From Vondammii sp040505895 (lineage in GTDB: Bacteria; Pseudomonadota; Gammaproteobacteria; Chromatiales; Chromatiaceae), in assembly GCA_040505895.1 (NCBI GenBank), contig JBEVXU010000004.1, positions 1 to 64,000 on the forward strand: DNA of 64,000 nt, written 5' to 3'. A program made the position numbers and the translations under genes. This document shows, piece after piece, positions 9,080-17,626 of this stretch. The notes below the pieces were generated by a model. It saw only the letters and a list, made by a program, of their open reading frames with translations. It had not been told where the DNA came from and ran no database searches. Position 1 is the stretch's first letter; each line of letters starts with the position of its first letter.

Positions 9080-9406
9080 TCAGAACGGCATTTTGAAGCC
9101 GGGGGGCAGGCCCATGCCGGAAGTCATACCGGCCATGCTCTCCTGGGTTTTATCGGCTATGCGATGGACCGCATCGTTCATCGCCGCGGCAATCAGATCT
9201 TCAAGCATCTCTTTATCATCACCTGTCAAGGTATCGTCGATCTCCACGCGGCGCACCTCATGCTTGCCGTTCATGGTGATTTTCACCATGCCGCCACCAG
9301 ACTCACCGGTAATCTCCTCTTGAGCCAGCTGTTCCTGTGCCTTCTGCATATCCGCCTGCATCTTCTGGGCCTGCTTCATCAGGCCGCCTAATCCACCTTT
9401 CATCAA
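9080..9406 (-). CDS. ybaB: YbaB/EbfC nucleoid-associated protein
   Basis: This 108-residue member of the YbaB/EbfC family forms 'tweezer' dimers that bind DNA and compact the nucleoid. The N-terminal helix (GGLGGLMKQAQKMQADMQKA) and the central ITGESGGGMVKITMNGKHEV strand region are diagnostic. An SD-like AGGAG sits just before the ATG. Unlike many relatives, it is separated from dnaX by 382 bp that hold a heptanucleotide repeat and a REP-type palindrome, so it may not share dnaX transcription. Confidence 0.95.
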   Translation of the reverse strand: MMKGGLGGLMKQAQKMQADMQKAQEQLAQEEITGESGGGMVKITMNGKHEVRRVEIDDTLTGDDKEMLEDLIAAAMNDAVHRIADKTQESMAGMTSGMGLPPGFKMPF

Positions 9407-9431
9407 TTGATTTCTCCTCGTATTGCAAATT

Positions 9432-9490
9432 CAGTTGTCAGTTGTCAGTTGTCAGTTGTCAGTTGTCAGTTGTCAGTTGTCAGTTGTCAG
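9432..9490. repeat. Heptanucleotide tandem repeat (CAGTTGT)8
   Basis: Eight uninterrupted copies of CAGTTGT plus a trailing CAG lie 26 bp upstream of the ybaB start. A degenerate relative (CACTGACAACTGCAAACTGA) follows at about 9762. Seven-base units slip easily in replication, so copy number should vary between strains. Because the array sits between ybaB and its likely promoter, length change could alter expression. Confidence 0.95.
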
Positions 9491-9555
9491 AAAATTGTTT
9501 TTTCTCTACTGAGGCCATCAAGTCTGATGGTAGGTTTTCTCTTTAAAACCTAAAC

Positions 9556-9702
9556 TGGCTATGTACACTCATCCTGAAGCAGGATATATCAGAGAAAAAG
9601 GTTCCCTGTAGGAGCGAATTTATTCGCGATCAGGCTCCCAGGCCCATTCTTCGCGAACAAGTTCGCTCCTACATCCTATTTCTGGTCTATTGTGCATAGT
9701 CA
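9556..9702. repeat. REP-type palindromic element, family A copy 1
   Basis: A 147-bp imperfect palindrome. The core arms are at 9608-9629 (starting GTAGGAGCGAATTTATTCGC) and 9651-9672 (ending AAGTTCGCTCCTAC). The outer ends TGGCTATGTACAC and its near-complement GTGCATAGTCA are also inverted. CTAAAC flanks it on both sides (9550-9555 and 9703-9708) and may be a target duplication. Copies 2 and 3 are at 22098 and about 29800. Confidence 0.85.
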
Positions 9703-9788
9703 CTAAACCTAATTAATTCCTGCAAGCCCCGTCTATTTGGTATGTACTCATTCAATCCGCCACTGACAACTGCAAACTGACCACTTTT

Positions 9789-11438
9789 TCATTCATCAAC
9801 AGGACGTATTGAGCCCGGAATCAAGCGGGCGCCCATGCGCTCCTTCATGGCCAGAACCAGCGGGTCTTCAGCCATGCTGTTTTCCGCATCTTTCTGTCTG
9901 TCTGCGGCCGCTATAGCCTGACTCTTCGCCGGTGTCACGGCATCCGCTGAGCCAAGCACAATCTTTAACTGGATTTTCTGTCCCATGCAGAGTTCCAACG
10001 CCTTGCACAGACGCTGCTCGGAACTCCCTACCTGCATATGTTTATGTACTGGATCCAGGTTGAGCACCAGAGTGGAGCCATCCCAGCTCTCATAGATACT
10101 ATTATTGGCCAGTTGTCGGGCGATACCTCCGATCTGTAGCGACTCCACCACCTGGTGCCAGTTACTCAGGTCCATGGATTGAGGGAGTATCGCAGCCACA
10201 GGCGCTGCGGGTGCCGCCACCGGTTGTACCACGGCACTCTCTGCCACCACAGCCGGCCTGTCTAATAGTGGTTTTTTTTCAGGGAGTTTTTTTTTTGCTG
10301 TTACAGGCTGAGGTCGTCTCTCACCAACTATCGGCGCATCATCAGAATTCAGACTCAGCGGACGAAACGCCAGCATTCTCAACAGGATCATCTCGAACCC
10401 TACCCGTGGCTCGGGAGCCAGTGGCAGGTCACGTTGACCGATCAAACCAATCTGGTAAAACAGCTGCACATCCTCGGGAGTCAGCTCAGCTGCCAGTGCA
10501 GTGACTCTCTCCTCATCTCCTGCACTGTTATCCACGGCATCAGGAACCGCTTGAGCCAGGGCAATACGGTGAAGCAGGGAGAGCAGGTCCTGGAGTACAC
10601 CACCGAAATCGGGGGCCATCTCAGCCATCTCAGCCACCTGTGACATCAGGCCACTGCCATCGCCCCGCCCCAGTGCATCAATAAACTCGTAAACGCGATC
10701 CTGGGCGATGGTGCCGAGCATCGTCCTCACCTCGTCCTCCATCACCCGGCCACCACCAAAAGCGATCGCCTGATCCATCAAACTGAGAGCATCACGCATA
10801 CTACCATCCGCCCCACGGGCCAGATTGGCCAGAGCCGGCATCTCGTGCTCGATCCCCTCTTTCTGAAGAATGGTCTGCAGGTAGCCCTGAATCTGTTCCA
10901 GCGGGATACGTTTCAGGTTGAACTGCAGACAACGCGACAACACGGTCATCGGCACTTTCTGCGGATCGGTGGTGGCGAGTAGAAACTTAACGTGGGGCGG
11001 TGGCTCCTCAAGCGTCTTCAACAGTGCATTAAAGCTACTATCGGAGAACATGTGCACCTCATCTATGAGGTAGACCTTGTAGCGCCCCCTGACGGGGGCG
11101 TAGGGGACGTTTTCCAGCAGCTCACGAGTCTGATCCACCTTAGTACGGGAGGCGGCATCCACCTCCAGCAGATCGACAAAACGTCCCTCATCCAGTTCCT
11201 GACAGGCACTGCACTGGCCACAAGGGGTGGAGCCGACGCCGTGTTCACAATTGAGGGATTTGGCAAAGATACGCGCCAGGGTGGTTTTTCCTACCCCCCG
11301 GGTACCGGTAAAGAGATAGGCGTGATGCAACCGGTCGTTGTCCAGGGCATTGCTCAGTGCGCGTACCACGTGCTCCTGACCAACCAATTCGCTGAAGATA
11401 TGGGGTCGCCACTTACGGGCCAGAACCTGATATGACAT
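9789..11438 (-). CDS. dnaX: DNA polymerase III subunits gamma and tau
   Basis: DnaX (549 residues) is the clamp-loader ATPase of the replicative polymerase. The Walker A motif is GTRGVGKTT (about 45-53), the zinc-binding CxxCxxC region follows (CGQCSACQEL), and the Walker B/DExH-like LIDEVHM and sensor-1 LLATTDPQKVP come after. Domain III and the tau-specific C-terminus follow an Ala/Pro-rich linker. At codons 382-384 the gene has ten consecutive A residues (AAA AAA AAA within GCA-AAA-AAA-AAA). A -1 shift there reads ACT-CCC-TGA, giving a product of about 386 residues, the size expected of a gamma-like form. ffs lies about 175 bp upstream on the same strand. Confidence 0.97.
   Translation of the reverse strand: MSYQVLARKWRPHIFSELVGQEHVVRALSNALDNDRLHHAYLFTGTRGVGKTTLARIFAKSLNCEHGVGSTPCGQCSACQELDEGRFVDLLEVDAASRTKVDQTRELLENVPYAPVRGRYKVYLIDEVHMFSDSSFNALLKTLEEPPPHVKFLLATTDPQKVPMTVLSRCLQFNLKRIPLEQIQGYLQTILQKEGIEHEMPALANLARGADGSMRDALSLMDQAIAFGGGRVMEDEVRTMLGTIAQDRVYEFIDALGRGDGSGLMSQVAEMAEMAPDFGGVLQDLLSLLHRIALAQAVPDAVDNSAGDEERVTALAAELTPEDVQLFYQIGLIGQRDLPLAPEPRVGFEMILLRMLAFRPLSLNSDDAPIVGERRPQPVTAKKKLPEKKPLLDRPAVVAESAVVQPVAAPAAPVAAILPQSMDLSNWHQVVESLQIGGIARQLANNSIYESWDGSTLVLNLDPVHKHMQVGSSEQRLCKALELCMGQKIQLKIVLGSADAVTPAKSQAIAAADRQKDAENSMAEDPLVLAMKERMGARLIPGSIRPVDE
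10287..10296 (-). other. A10 slippage site in dnaX for a gamma-like short form
   Basis: On the coding strand the sequence GCAAAAAAAAAACTCCCTGA places ten A residues in codons 381-384. After a -1 slip the reading is Thr-Pro-stop. After a +1 slip it terminates at TAG within about eight codons. Thermus thermophilus dnaX makes gamma by transcriptional slippage on A9, and E. coli by ribosomal frameshifting on A6G, so either mechanism is plausible. A second run of eight A lies 9 bases further on. Confidence 0.7.
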
Positions 11439-11612
11439 GGGCTGTGTCTAGAACTCTCAAAAAGTGGAAAACCAGAAGGAGAGTTTACCCAATACGCGGG
11501 GCAATTCACAGCGAGGGAGCTAGGGAAACTCTGAATAAATCCGGGGAATTAAACAGTGCCTTTTGAGTACAAGACAACCACCCAAGTGCTGTTCAGTGGC
11601 GGCCAAAAAGGC

Positions 11613-11724
11613 GGCGGCCCGTACCAGCCACACCCCGGCACACGAGTCAACTGCTGCGGCTGCTCCCTTCCAGGCCTGACCGGATTCACAATCTATCGTT
11701 GCGAGGGGACCGATACAGGCCACC
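11613..11724 (-). ncRNA. ffs: Signal recognition particle RNA (4.5S)
   Basis: The conserved SRP domain IV loop is seen on the minus strand as GGTCAGGCCTGGAAGGGAGC followed by AGCC. The 5' end GGTGGCCTGTA pairs over eleven positions with the 3' end TACGGGCCGCC (G-T pairs allowed), which fixes the limits at 11724 and 11613. A T5 tract follows the terminal helix and probably ends transcription. It partners Ffh in co-translational targeting of membrane proteins. Placement directly upstream of dnaX is seen in other gammaproteobacteria. Confidence 0.93.
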
Positions 11725-11784
11725 ATAACTCGAAACAGTGGCGGGATTATCCCGGTCTACCCTCTAGCGGTCAACCACTCTTGG

Positions 11785-13740
11785 TCAGAATCCGTCAAAT
11801 GCACTCTGCAGCCCACCTTCGCCGCTGGCCTGAATACACTCCAGTGCCAGAAACTCCCACAACTTCTCTTCGCTCATGGCTTTGGAGAAGAAGTGACCCT
11901 GGAAGAATTTACAGCCTCTTTTCTTCAGGAAGTGGAACTCCTTGCGAGTCTCGACGCCCTCGGCCACCACACTCAACCCCAATTTCGATGCCATGGTGAT
12001 GATCGCCTCAACAATCGAGACCGTATCAGGGTCCTTCACCAGATCACAGACAAAAGAGTGATCGATTTTGATCTCATCCAGTGGCAACCGCTTGAGATAG
12101 GCCAGTGAAGAGTAACCAGTTCCAAAATCGTCTATCGAGAAGCGGACACCCAGACGCTTCAGTTCAATCATCTTCACCATTACGCTGTCGAGATTCGAAA
12201 CCAGCATGTTCTCTGTCAGCTCCAGTGTAAGACGCGATGGATTAGCACCCGACTCCTCTAGTAACCCGGCAACATGTTCTGCAAAATCAGCCTGATGAAA
12301 CTGCTGGGGGCTAACATTGACGGAGAGGTAGACCGGCCCCACTTCCGGTGCCTCGTCACCCAGTTTGCGCAGCAGACTACAAGCTTCCCGCAGCACTTTG
12401 TCACCGAGGCTGCCGATGATACCCATCTCTTCCGCGACACGAATAAACTCTGCAGGCATCACCATCCCACGCGTGGGATGCTGCCAACGCAGTAGCGCCT
12501 CTGCACCTATTGTATTGCCGGCACCGTCAAGCTGCGGTTGCCAGTGGACGTCGAGTTCATCCCGCTCCAGTGCCAATCGCAGATCCCCCTGAACCTGTAG
12601 CTGCTGTTCGGACTCCTGCTGCATACTCGGAAGAAAGAAACGAATAGTGTTACGACCAGCCGATTTTGCCCGATACATGGCGGTATCGGCGTGCATCAAT
12701 ACATCATCCGCAGACTCTTGGCCAACCGGGAACAGCGCGACACCTATACTGGGGGTCGAATAGAGCCTGTGCCCCTGAATCTGATAGGGTTCAGAAAGGG
12801 TGCTTAGCACCTTTTTCGCCACTATTTCGGCCTGCTCAGAAAGATCTTGATGGCCTCCACTCGCCTCCGATAGCAGCAGTACAAACTCATCCCCACCGAG
12901 TCTCGCGGCTGTATCCTCACTCCTCAGACAAAAATTAAGACGCCCGGCAACTTTCCGCAAAAGAGCATCACCCACGGGGTGTCCGAGGGTATCGTTAATT
13001 GTCTTGAAATTATCGAGGTCGAGAAACAGCAGGGCACCGATCCGGTCATGGCGTCGGCAACGGGAGAGCATCTGATTTAAGCGGTCGAGAAGCAGGCGAC
13101 GACTGGGCAGGTCGGTAAGGGCATCGTAGTTTGCCTGGTACTCCACCAGCTCCCGGGCACGCTGCTGCTCAGTAACATCCCGGAAACTCCAAATCCTGCC
13201 GACGACCTCTCCCGCCACCCGCTGGGGCTGGGAGGTGGACTCAAACAATCTACCGTCTGTAAAACGTAACAGATCCCTTGTCTCAGCCTCGGGAGAATCC
13301 AGCAGCACACCCATCTGCAGGATAAACCGTCCGTCACCCTCCAGCAGAGGTGCCGCCATAGCTGACTTCCAGCTCTCACCCACACTCAGAAAAGCGTTAT
13401 CAGATGCGCCCCACACTTCCAAAAAATGGTGGTTGTGCTGCACCGGAAGACCCTTCTCGTCAAACACCAAAATGGCGTCAGTGCTCGCTTCAATGACCGC
13501 CTCAAGCTTCTGGACCTTCCGTTTGAGGCGCTCAATCTCCGGTGTTGGATCTTGCTCGGAAACTGAGGATGCGGAAAGCTGAATTGGTTCGGATTGATCA
13601 CTCGAATCCGGATCGAGCTTCAGATGAGCAAGATGGGTCAGCTCAGCGATACGCTGACTAAGGGTCTCAAACTGGGAGAGTAGATCCAGATCCAACGGAT
13701 CGTCGCCGATGGGGTCAGTTTCGTGCAAACTAGCATACAC
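11785..13740 (-). CDS. PAS-GGDEF-EAL cyclic-di-GMP turnover protein
   Basis: This 651-residue soluble protein makes or breaks the second messenger cyclic-di-GMP. In order: a disordered N-terminus, a short coiled coil (about 65-85), a PAS domain (about 80-195, ending IWSFRDVT), a GGDEF domain with intact LGGDEF at 281-286, and an EAL domain with EALLRW at 414-419 plus DDFGTGYSSL. Both active-site motifs are intact, so either activity is possible. No membrane segment is seen; the PAS domain must take the signal. It is divergently oriented from the PLP enzyme at 13856, with 115 bp between for both promoters. Confidence 0.95.
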   Translation of the reverse strand: MYASLHETDPIGDDPLDLDLLSQFETLSQRIAELTHLAHLKLDPDSSDQSEPIQLSASSVSEQDPTPEIERLKRKVQKLEAVIEASTDAILVFDEKGLPVQHNHHFLEVWGASDNAFLSVGESWKSAMAAPLLEGDGRFILQMGVLLDSPEAETRDLLRFTDGRLFESTSQPQRVAGEVVGRIWSFRDVTEQQRARELVEYQANYDALTDLPSRRLLLDRLNQMLSRCRRHDRIGALLFLDLDNFKTINDTLGHPVGDALLRKVAGRLNFCLRSEDTAARLGGDEFVLLLSEASGGHQDLSEQAEIVAKKVLSTLSEPYQIQGHRLYSTPSIGVALFPVGQESADDVLMHADTAMYRAKSAGRNTIRFFLPSMQQESEQQLQVQGDLRLALERDELDVHWQPQLDGAGNTIGAEALLRWQHPTRGMVMPAEFIRVAEEMGIIGSLGDKVLREACSLLRKLGDEAPEVGPVYLSVNVSPQQFHQADFAEHVAGLLEESGANPSRLTLELTENMLVSNLDSVMVKMIELKRLGVRFSIDDFGTGYSSLAYLKRLPLDEIKIDHSFVCDLVKDPDTVSIVEAIITMASKLGLSVVAEGVETRKEFHFLKKRGCKFFQGHFFSKAMSEEKLWEFLALECIQASGEGGLQSAFDGF

Positions 13741-13855
13741 TCCATGTGACAGGCCGATAACGAGCGCTCATGATACCTGCGGTACTGAATGAGTAATTGC
13801 CAGCAGCACACTGGCTTGTTCAAGGAAACTTTAGGCGTATCTCAGTCGGAATTCA

Positions 13856-14896
13856 ATGCAGCAATGCCAAACTATGCAGAATAAGAGACCACTGGATCGG
13901 TTGATCGCGGTAAAAACCGACCCAAACCTGACATGCAGCAGTCGTATCCATAGGCTCAACGCTTATCTTCCCCGGTTCGACAATACGGCCCACTACATCA
14001 AGCGGGAGGATGAGCTAAATGCAGGTGTAGTTGGTAGTAAGTGGCGAAAATACCTCAGTTTACTGCCTGCTCTTGAGCATTTTGGAGCTGATGAGGCTAT
14101 CCTGATCGGCAGCGCCCACTCCAACAATGTTATGGGGCTGGCGCAGATACTGATTGAACGAGGGATCGGTGTCAGTGCTTGTGTCAAACAGCCAGGCAGT
14201 AATGAATTAAACGGCAACCACCTTCTTCTTCGAATGCTGGTCGATGATAGAGATATCCGTTACCTGAGCCACAGCGAGTGGCCCCAGGCCGAGACCATTG
14301 CACAGCAGTGGGCGGTTGAGCGGGAGCAGCAGGGTAAAACTGTGGTAGTAATCCCTGAAGGCGGTGACCACCCCGATGTGCTTCCCGGCACCCTGACCCT
14401 GGCACAGGATCTCTATCATAATGAGCAGCAGCTTGGCACCCTGTTTAACGACATTTGGACCGACAGCGGCACAGGAGTAAGCAGTATCGGCCTGTTGCTT
14501 GGACTGCGACTTTTGGGAATGGTGGAGCGGCGGGTGCATATCACTCTGATTGCCGGCTGTGAGCGGGAGTTCCACGAGCGCTACCTGCGCCACCAGCAGT
14601 GGCTTGAGGCTCAGTTGCAAGAGGCTGTCCCTAAAAAAGGACCTGTAATTGATTTTCACAAACCGGCTACCGCCCCCTCATTCGGCAGCGTCAACAAAAC
14701 CCTGCTGAGAGAAACTGCGACTATCGCCCGGCAGACAGGCATTCTCATGGACCCGGTCTACTCTGCCAAGCACCTTTACACCGTCAAATGCGCCATGGAA
14801 GTAAGTCCACCTGAGGGAGCTCAGCTGATTCTCTACAACGGCGGTCCTCTGGGACTCTGCGGCTTTCAAAAAAGGCTCGCAGATGTCGTACAATAG
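13856..14896 (+). CDS. PLP-dependent D-cysteine desulfhydrase / ACC deaminase family protein
   Basis: This 346-residue protein is of the fold-type II PLP family that includes D-cysteine desulfhydrase and 1-aminocyclopropane-1-carboxylate deaminase. The N-terminal KREDELNAGVVGSKWRKY (about 49-66) holds the PLP lysine within SKWRK, and GSAHSNNVMGLA resembles the substrate/PLP contact loop. The phosphate loop TDSGTGVSS and a C-terminal YNGGPLGLCGF follow. Substrate cannot be told from sequence; D-cysteine is the commoner assignment in proteobacteria. A methionine seven codons in (ATGCAG) is an alternative start. It is monocistronic. Confidence 0.85.
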   Translation: MQQCQTMQNKRPLDRLIAVKTDPNLTCSSRIHRLNAYLPRFDNTAHYIKREDELNAGVVGSKWRKYLSLLPALEHFGADEAILIGSAHSNNVMGLAQILIERGIGVSACVKQPGSNELNGNHLLLRMLVDDRDIRYLSHSEWPQAETIAQQWAVEREQQGKTVVVIPEGGDHPDVLPGTLTLAQDLYHNEQQLGTLFNDIWTDSGTGVSSIGLLLGLRLLGMVERRVHITLIAGCEREFHERYLRHQQWLEAQLQEAVPKKGPVIDFHKPATAPSFGSVNKTLLRETATIARQTGILMDPVYSAKHLYTVKCAMEVSPPEGAQLILYNGGPLGLCGFQKRLADVVQ

Positions 14897-14906
14897 GTGA
14901 CACTTT

Positions 14907-15080
14907 AGGAACGCAGAGGACACAAAGAACCACAGAGTATGCAGAGAACAGCTTCTGTTTACATGGAACTTTCCGACCATGAGCTTTTTCAACCATTGCA
15001 CGTCATCACCTCAGATAGGTTGTCCTGGTGACCTTCATAATCACTCTGTGTCCTTTGTGCATCTCTGCGCTCTCTGTGAT
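14907..15080. repeat. Imperfect inverted repeat rich in 'CGCAGAG/CACAGAG'
   Basis: The left arm (AACGCAGAGGACACAAAG at about 14910) and the right arm (CTCTGTGTCCTTTGTGC at about 15044, then TCTCTGCGCTCTCTGTGAT) are near complements across a ~90-bp spacer. A short related stretch (GTCGCAGAGGGCACAGAG) occurs near 28663. This type of dispersed repeat is common in proteobacterial intergenic DNA; no gene is seen inside it. Confidence 0.7.
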
Positions 15081-15128
15081 CTTGATTCAAATTCCGGCTC
15101 CTAGTCAAAACAACAAGGCTTCTTCTCC

Positions 15129-15794
15129 ATGTCAAAACTGATCATCATTATTATCATCGCCATCATTGCTGGTGCCTTCTACCTTGAAAAGCGCCGCGGC
15201 AACAATCTGTCCAGCGTCGCATCCCGGTTGGGATTCACCTTCTTCTCCGGGCAGCACAAACTACCGGATGAGCTGGGGGAAATCGGCTTTGATCTATTCA
15301 CCCAAGGGCCTCCAAATATACAAAACCGTATGACCGGCTACTCAAATGATCGCGAAATGACCATTTTTGACTTTAGCTATATCGCCACGGAAGGTGATGA
15401 AGGGATAAATGATATACCTGTTGGTGACGAGGAAATCATGGAGACCCGCAACCAGAGTGTAATCTGGGTACGGCAGAAAAAAGTACTTCCGGACTTCGAC
15501 TTCAGCCCAAAACGCATACATAAGCGAACAGTGGGAGCACGCTTCGGTCTCACTCAAGTGACACTGGATGGACAAAACAACTTCAACAGGCAGTACACTC
15601 TGCTTGGTCGAGATACGGAGAAGCTACGGCAACTCTTCTCACAACAGCTGATCGACCAACTTGCCGCACGCCCCAACCTTGTTATTGAGTCCCGGGGGCA
15701 AGACCTTCTCTTCTACCGTTTCGCACAGCGGCATGATCCAAAAGTCATTCCCGGTTTTCTCCAGGAGGTGGAAACACTGCTGGAGCTGCTCTAG
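15129..15794 (+). CDS. Hypothetical membrane-anchored protein
   Basis: This 221-residue protein is of unrecognised family. Residues 4-17 (LIIIIIIAIIAGAF) form a single N-terminal membrane segment. Basic residues (EKRRG) follow it, so the rest, a mixed alpha/beta domain of about 200 residues, probably faces the cytoplasm. The body opens SVASRLGFTFFSG and ends in a helix (IPGFLQEVETLLELL). It has no close metal-binding or catalytic motif that I can see. The neighbouring hydrolase gene is convergent. The codon use looks ordinary, so this is likely a real native gene. Confidence 0.75.
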   Translation: MSKLIIIIIIAIIAGAFYLEKRRGNNLSSVASRLGFTFFSGQHKLPDELGEIGFDLFTQGPPNIQNRMTGYSNDREMTIFDFSYIATEGDEGINDIPVGDEEIMETRNQSVIWVRQKKVLPDFDFSPKRIHKRTVGARFGLTQVTLDGQNNFNRQYTLLGRDTEKLRQLFSQQLIDQLAARPNLVIESRGQDLLFYRFAQRHDPKVIPGFLQEVETLLELL

Positions 15795-15808
15795 GCATTA
15801 TCCTAGGA

Positions 15809-16567
15809 TTATCGGTTGAAGAAGAGATCCAAGGCACTAAAGTAGCTCTCATATGACGAAATTGAGTTATGGCTTGCCCCCTCAATCACCTGCACTTCCA
15901 GTTTAGTGGGGGCAAAGCCAGCTATGAGATTTTCGCTATAGGCGCGCGGCACGACCCGGTCCTGTTCCGCCAACAACACCAGGCTTTCTGCTGTAATGGC
16001 GCCGACCCTGCCAACGGAATCGTACTTATCCTGCAGCAGTAGTCGAATCGGGAAAATGGGATAGAGATCAGCTGCAAGATGTTCAATGCTGTCAAATGGT
16101 GTAACAAGTGCCATTTTTGTCACCGCTCTCTCTGATACCAGATAGGTGGCAACGCCACTTCCCAGGCTACGGCCGATAACAGCAACCTCCCTGTGATGTT
16201 TTTTGATCCGGTCATAGAGTGCCAACGCATCTGAGTAGAGCGCCTTTTCCGATGGTTCGCCCTCACTCTCTCCATAGCCACGGTAAGCCAACAGATAGAT
16301 GCTATAGCGATCAAACAGCTTTTCAAATAGTGGTAGATTCCCCTCAACACTCTCCGCATTACCACCAAAGTAGATAATTCCTCGCTCTTGTCCGGGGTTC
16401 AGCACCCAGCCATTGAGCTCTACCCCTTGGTTCAGCAACTGATAGTTGCTCTTCACCATCACCCTGGCTGTCATCTGGGGGAAGTAGATATATGCTTGTT
16501 GATTGGCAAAAAGATAAGCCAACGCTCCGATATAGAGGACTAAGAGAAAAACCAGCAATCGTTTCAT
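15809..16567 (-). CDS. Alpha/beta hydrolase, membrane-anchored
   Basis: This 252-residue serine hydrolase has an N-terminal signal anchor (LLVFLLVLYIGALAYLFA, about 4-21). The nucleophile elbow is GRSLGSG (about 146-152), the acid lies in LLAEQDRVVP, and the histidine in EGASHNSIS near the C-terminus; the triad is complete. This matches the BEM46/YfhR-like group of uncharacterised hydrolases, in which the catalytic domain sits at the membrane. It ends about 15 bp from the convergent gene at 15794 and starts 12 bp after the LysE-type exporter gene, with which it probably forms an operon. Confidence 0.88.
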   Translation of the reverse strand: MKRLLVFLLVLYIGALAYLFANQQAYIYFPQMTARVMVKSNYQLLNQGVELNGWVLNPGQERGIIYFGGNAESVEGNLPLFEKLFDRYSIYLLAYRGYGESEGEPSEKALYSDALALYDRIKKHHREVAVIGRSLGSGVATYLVSERAVTKMALVTPFDSIEHLAADLYPIFPIRLLLQDKYDSVGRVGAITAESLVLLAEQDRVVPRAYSENLIAGFAPTKLEVQVIEGASHNSISSYESYFSALDLFFNR

Positions 16568-16579
16568 GGTAGGGAGAAC

Positions 16580-17200
16580 TTACCGTTCAGAGAGCAGTAA
16601 CTTAATCGCCAACCCAGCGAATATACCTGCGCTCAGTTTGTTGAGAATCTCACCACCTCGCCCCATGCGCAAACGCTCGCCTATGCGACCTGCTAACAGA
16701 CTGATAGCACCAAATACCACTAGCGCCGAAAGCATAAACAGTAGCCCGAGGATAGCGATCTGTAGCGTGACATCCCCTGTGACGGGGTCAGTGAACTGGG
16801 GCAGAAAAGCGAGAAAAAAGAGAGAGACCTTGGGATTCATTACGTTCATCACCACGCCACGAAAATAGAGCCTTGTGAGACGCTCATCGTTCCTCTCTCC
16901 CTCAATAGCTACTGCCGGTGCACGGAGCATCTTCCACGCCAGCCAGCAAAGATAAAGTGCTCCGCCCAATTTGAGTAGTGAAAAAGCCAACGCCGACTCC
17001 TGGATAAAAACCGCCACGCCCATGGCAACCGCCAGGGTATGAAAAACCAGGCCGCTACAGAGCCCCAGAGTAGTAACTGTGCCTGCAAGTGAACCTCTGG
17101 CAACAGAGATGGTGAGAACAAAGATATTATCCGGTCCGGGGGAGAGTGCCAGCAGCACCGAAGAGGTTATAAACAGCAACAATGTAGTGGTTTCAAACAT
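16580..17200 (-). CDS. LysE/RhtB-family amino-acid exporter
   Basis: This 206-residue integral membrane protein is of the LysE/RhtB family. The diagnostic N-terminal LALSPGPDNIFVLTISVARG (about 17-36) is present, then the usual set of about six hydrophobic segments, and GVVMNVMNPKVSLFFLAF in the middle. These proteins export amino acids such as homoserine, threonine or lysine by proton exchange; the substrate here cannot be deduced. It lies 12 bp upstream of the hydrolase gene on the same strand. It faces away from the SLC13-type transporter, with about 420 bp between them. Confidence 0.92.
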   Translation of the reverse strand: MFETTTLLLFITSSVLLALSPGPDNIFVLTISVARGSLAGTVTTLGLCSGLVFHTLAVAMGVAVFIQESALAFSLLKLGGALYLCWLAWKMLRAPAVAIEGERNDERLTRLYFRGVVMNVMNPKVSLFFLAFLPQFTDPVTGDVTLQIAILGLLFMLSALVVFGAISLLAGRIGERLRMGRGGEILNKLSAGIFAGLAIKLLLSER

Positions 17201-17329
17201 GATTATGCCTATGTGACTTTGGAACCAAAGAGCCTTTGCATTATATGTGGATAAACTGAATTGTACTCAGATGAGGCTGGATTTTCTGCAATATCGGTAT
17301 ATTAATTCGGTCTAATATAGTGTACAGTA

Positions 17330-17606
17330 GCGTGATCCGAACGGGGGTAAGTGCTGGACGGGTTTCCCCCTTCAGCTCAATGCGCAGGTGAACACACTAC
17401 CTGCCCGGAAACACGCCTGATCTCCACGGCACCGCCGTGCCATCGGCCTCAATCAATATTGGCCTTGATGCCAAAGATGCGCTCTAGCGAGATGCACCGG
17501 CTGACTGTTTCCATTGTATGACCGCGCCGTCAAGGCGCGACCCTAAATAGCCAGGATGCCTATCTTCTTGTTCCTCTCTCGGAAAATGGGCCGGGCATCT
17601 CTTTTT
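17330..17606 (+). promoter_or_regulatory. Structured 5' leader with attenuator-like hairpin (candidate riboswitch)
   Basis: Several stems can be drawn by eye. A closing stem of GCGTGatCCG (17330-17339) with CGGaaaCACGC (17406-17416) encloses GGGGG/CCCCC (17343-17347, 17366-17370) and GCAGGT/ACCTGC (17384-17389, 17399-17404), which makes a three-way junction. Downstream are CACGGC/GCCGTG (17425-17439) and CGCGCC/GGCGCG (17523-17539). A last stem GATGCC/GGCATC (17555-17599) is followed by TCTTTTT, like an intrinsic terminator, just before the ribosome-binding site of the transporter gene. No known riboswitch class was recognised. Confidence 0.5.
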
Positions 17607-17626
17607 CAACGCGAGGTGGAACTGAA

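Noticed and set aside
11520..11726. Minus-strand frame of 68 codons over the SRP RNA
   Set aside because: It lies almost wholly inside ffs, whose RNA structure explains the sequence.
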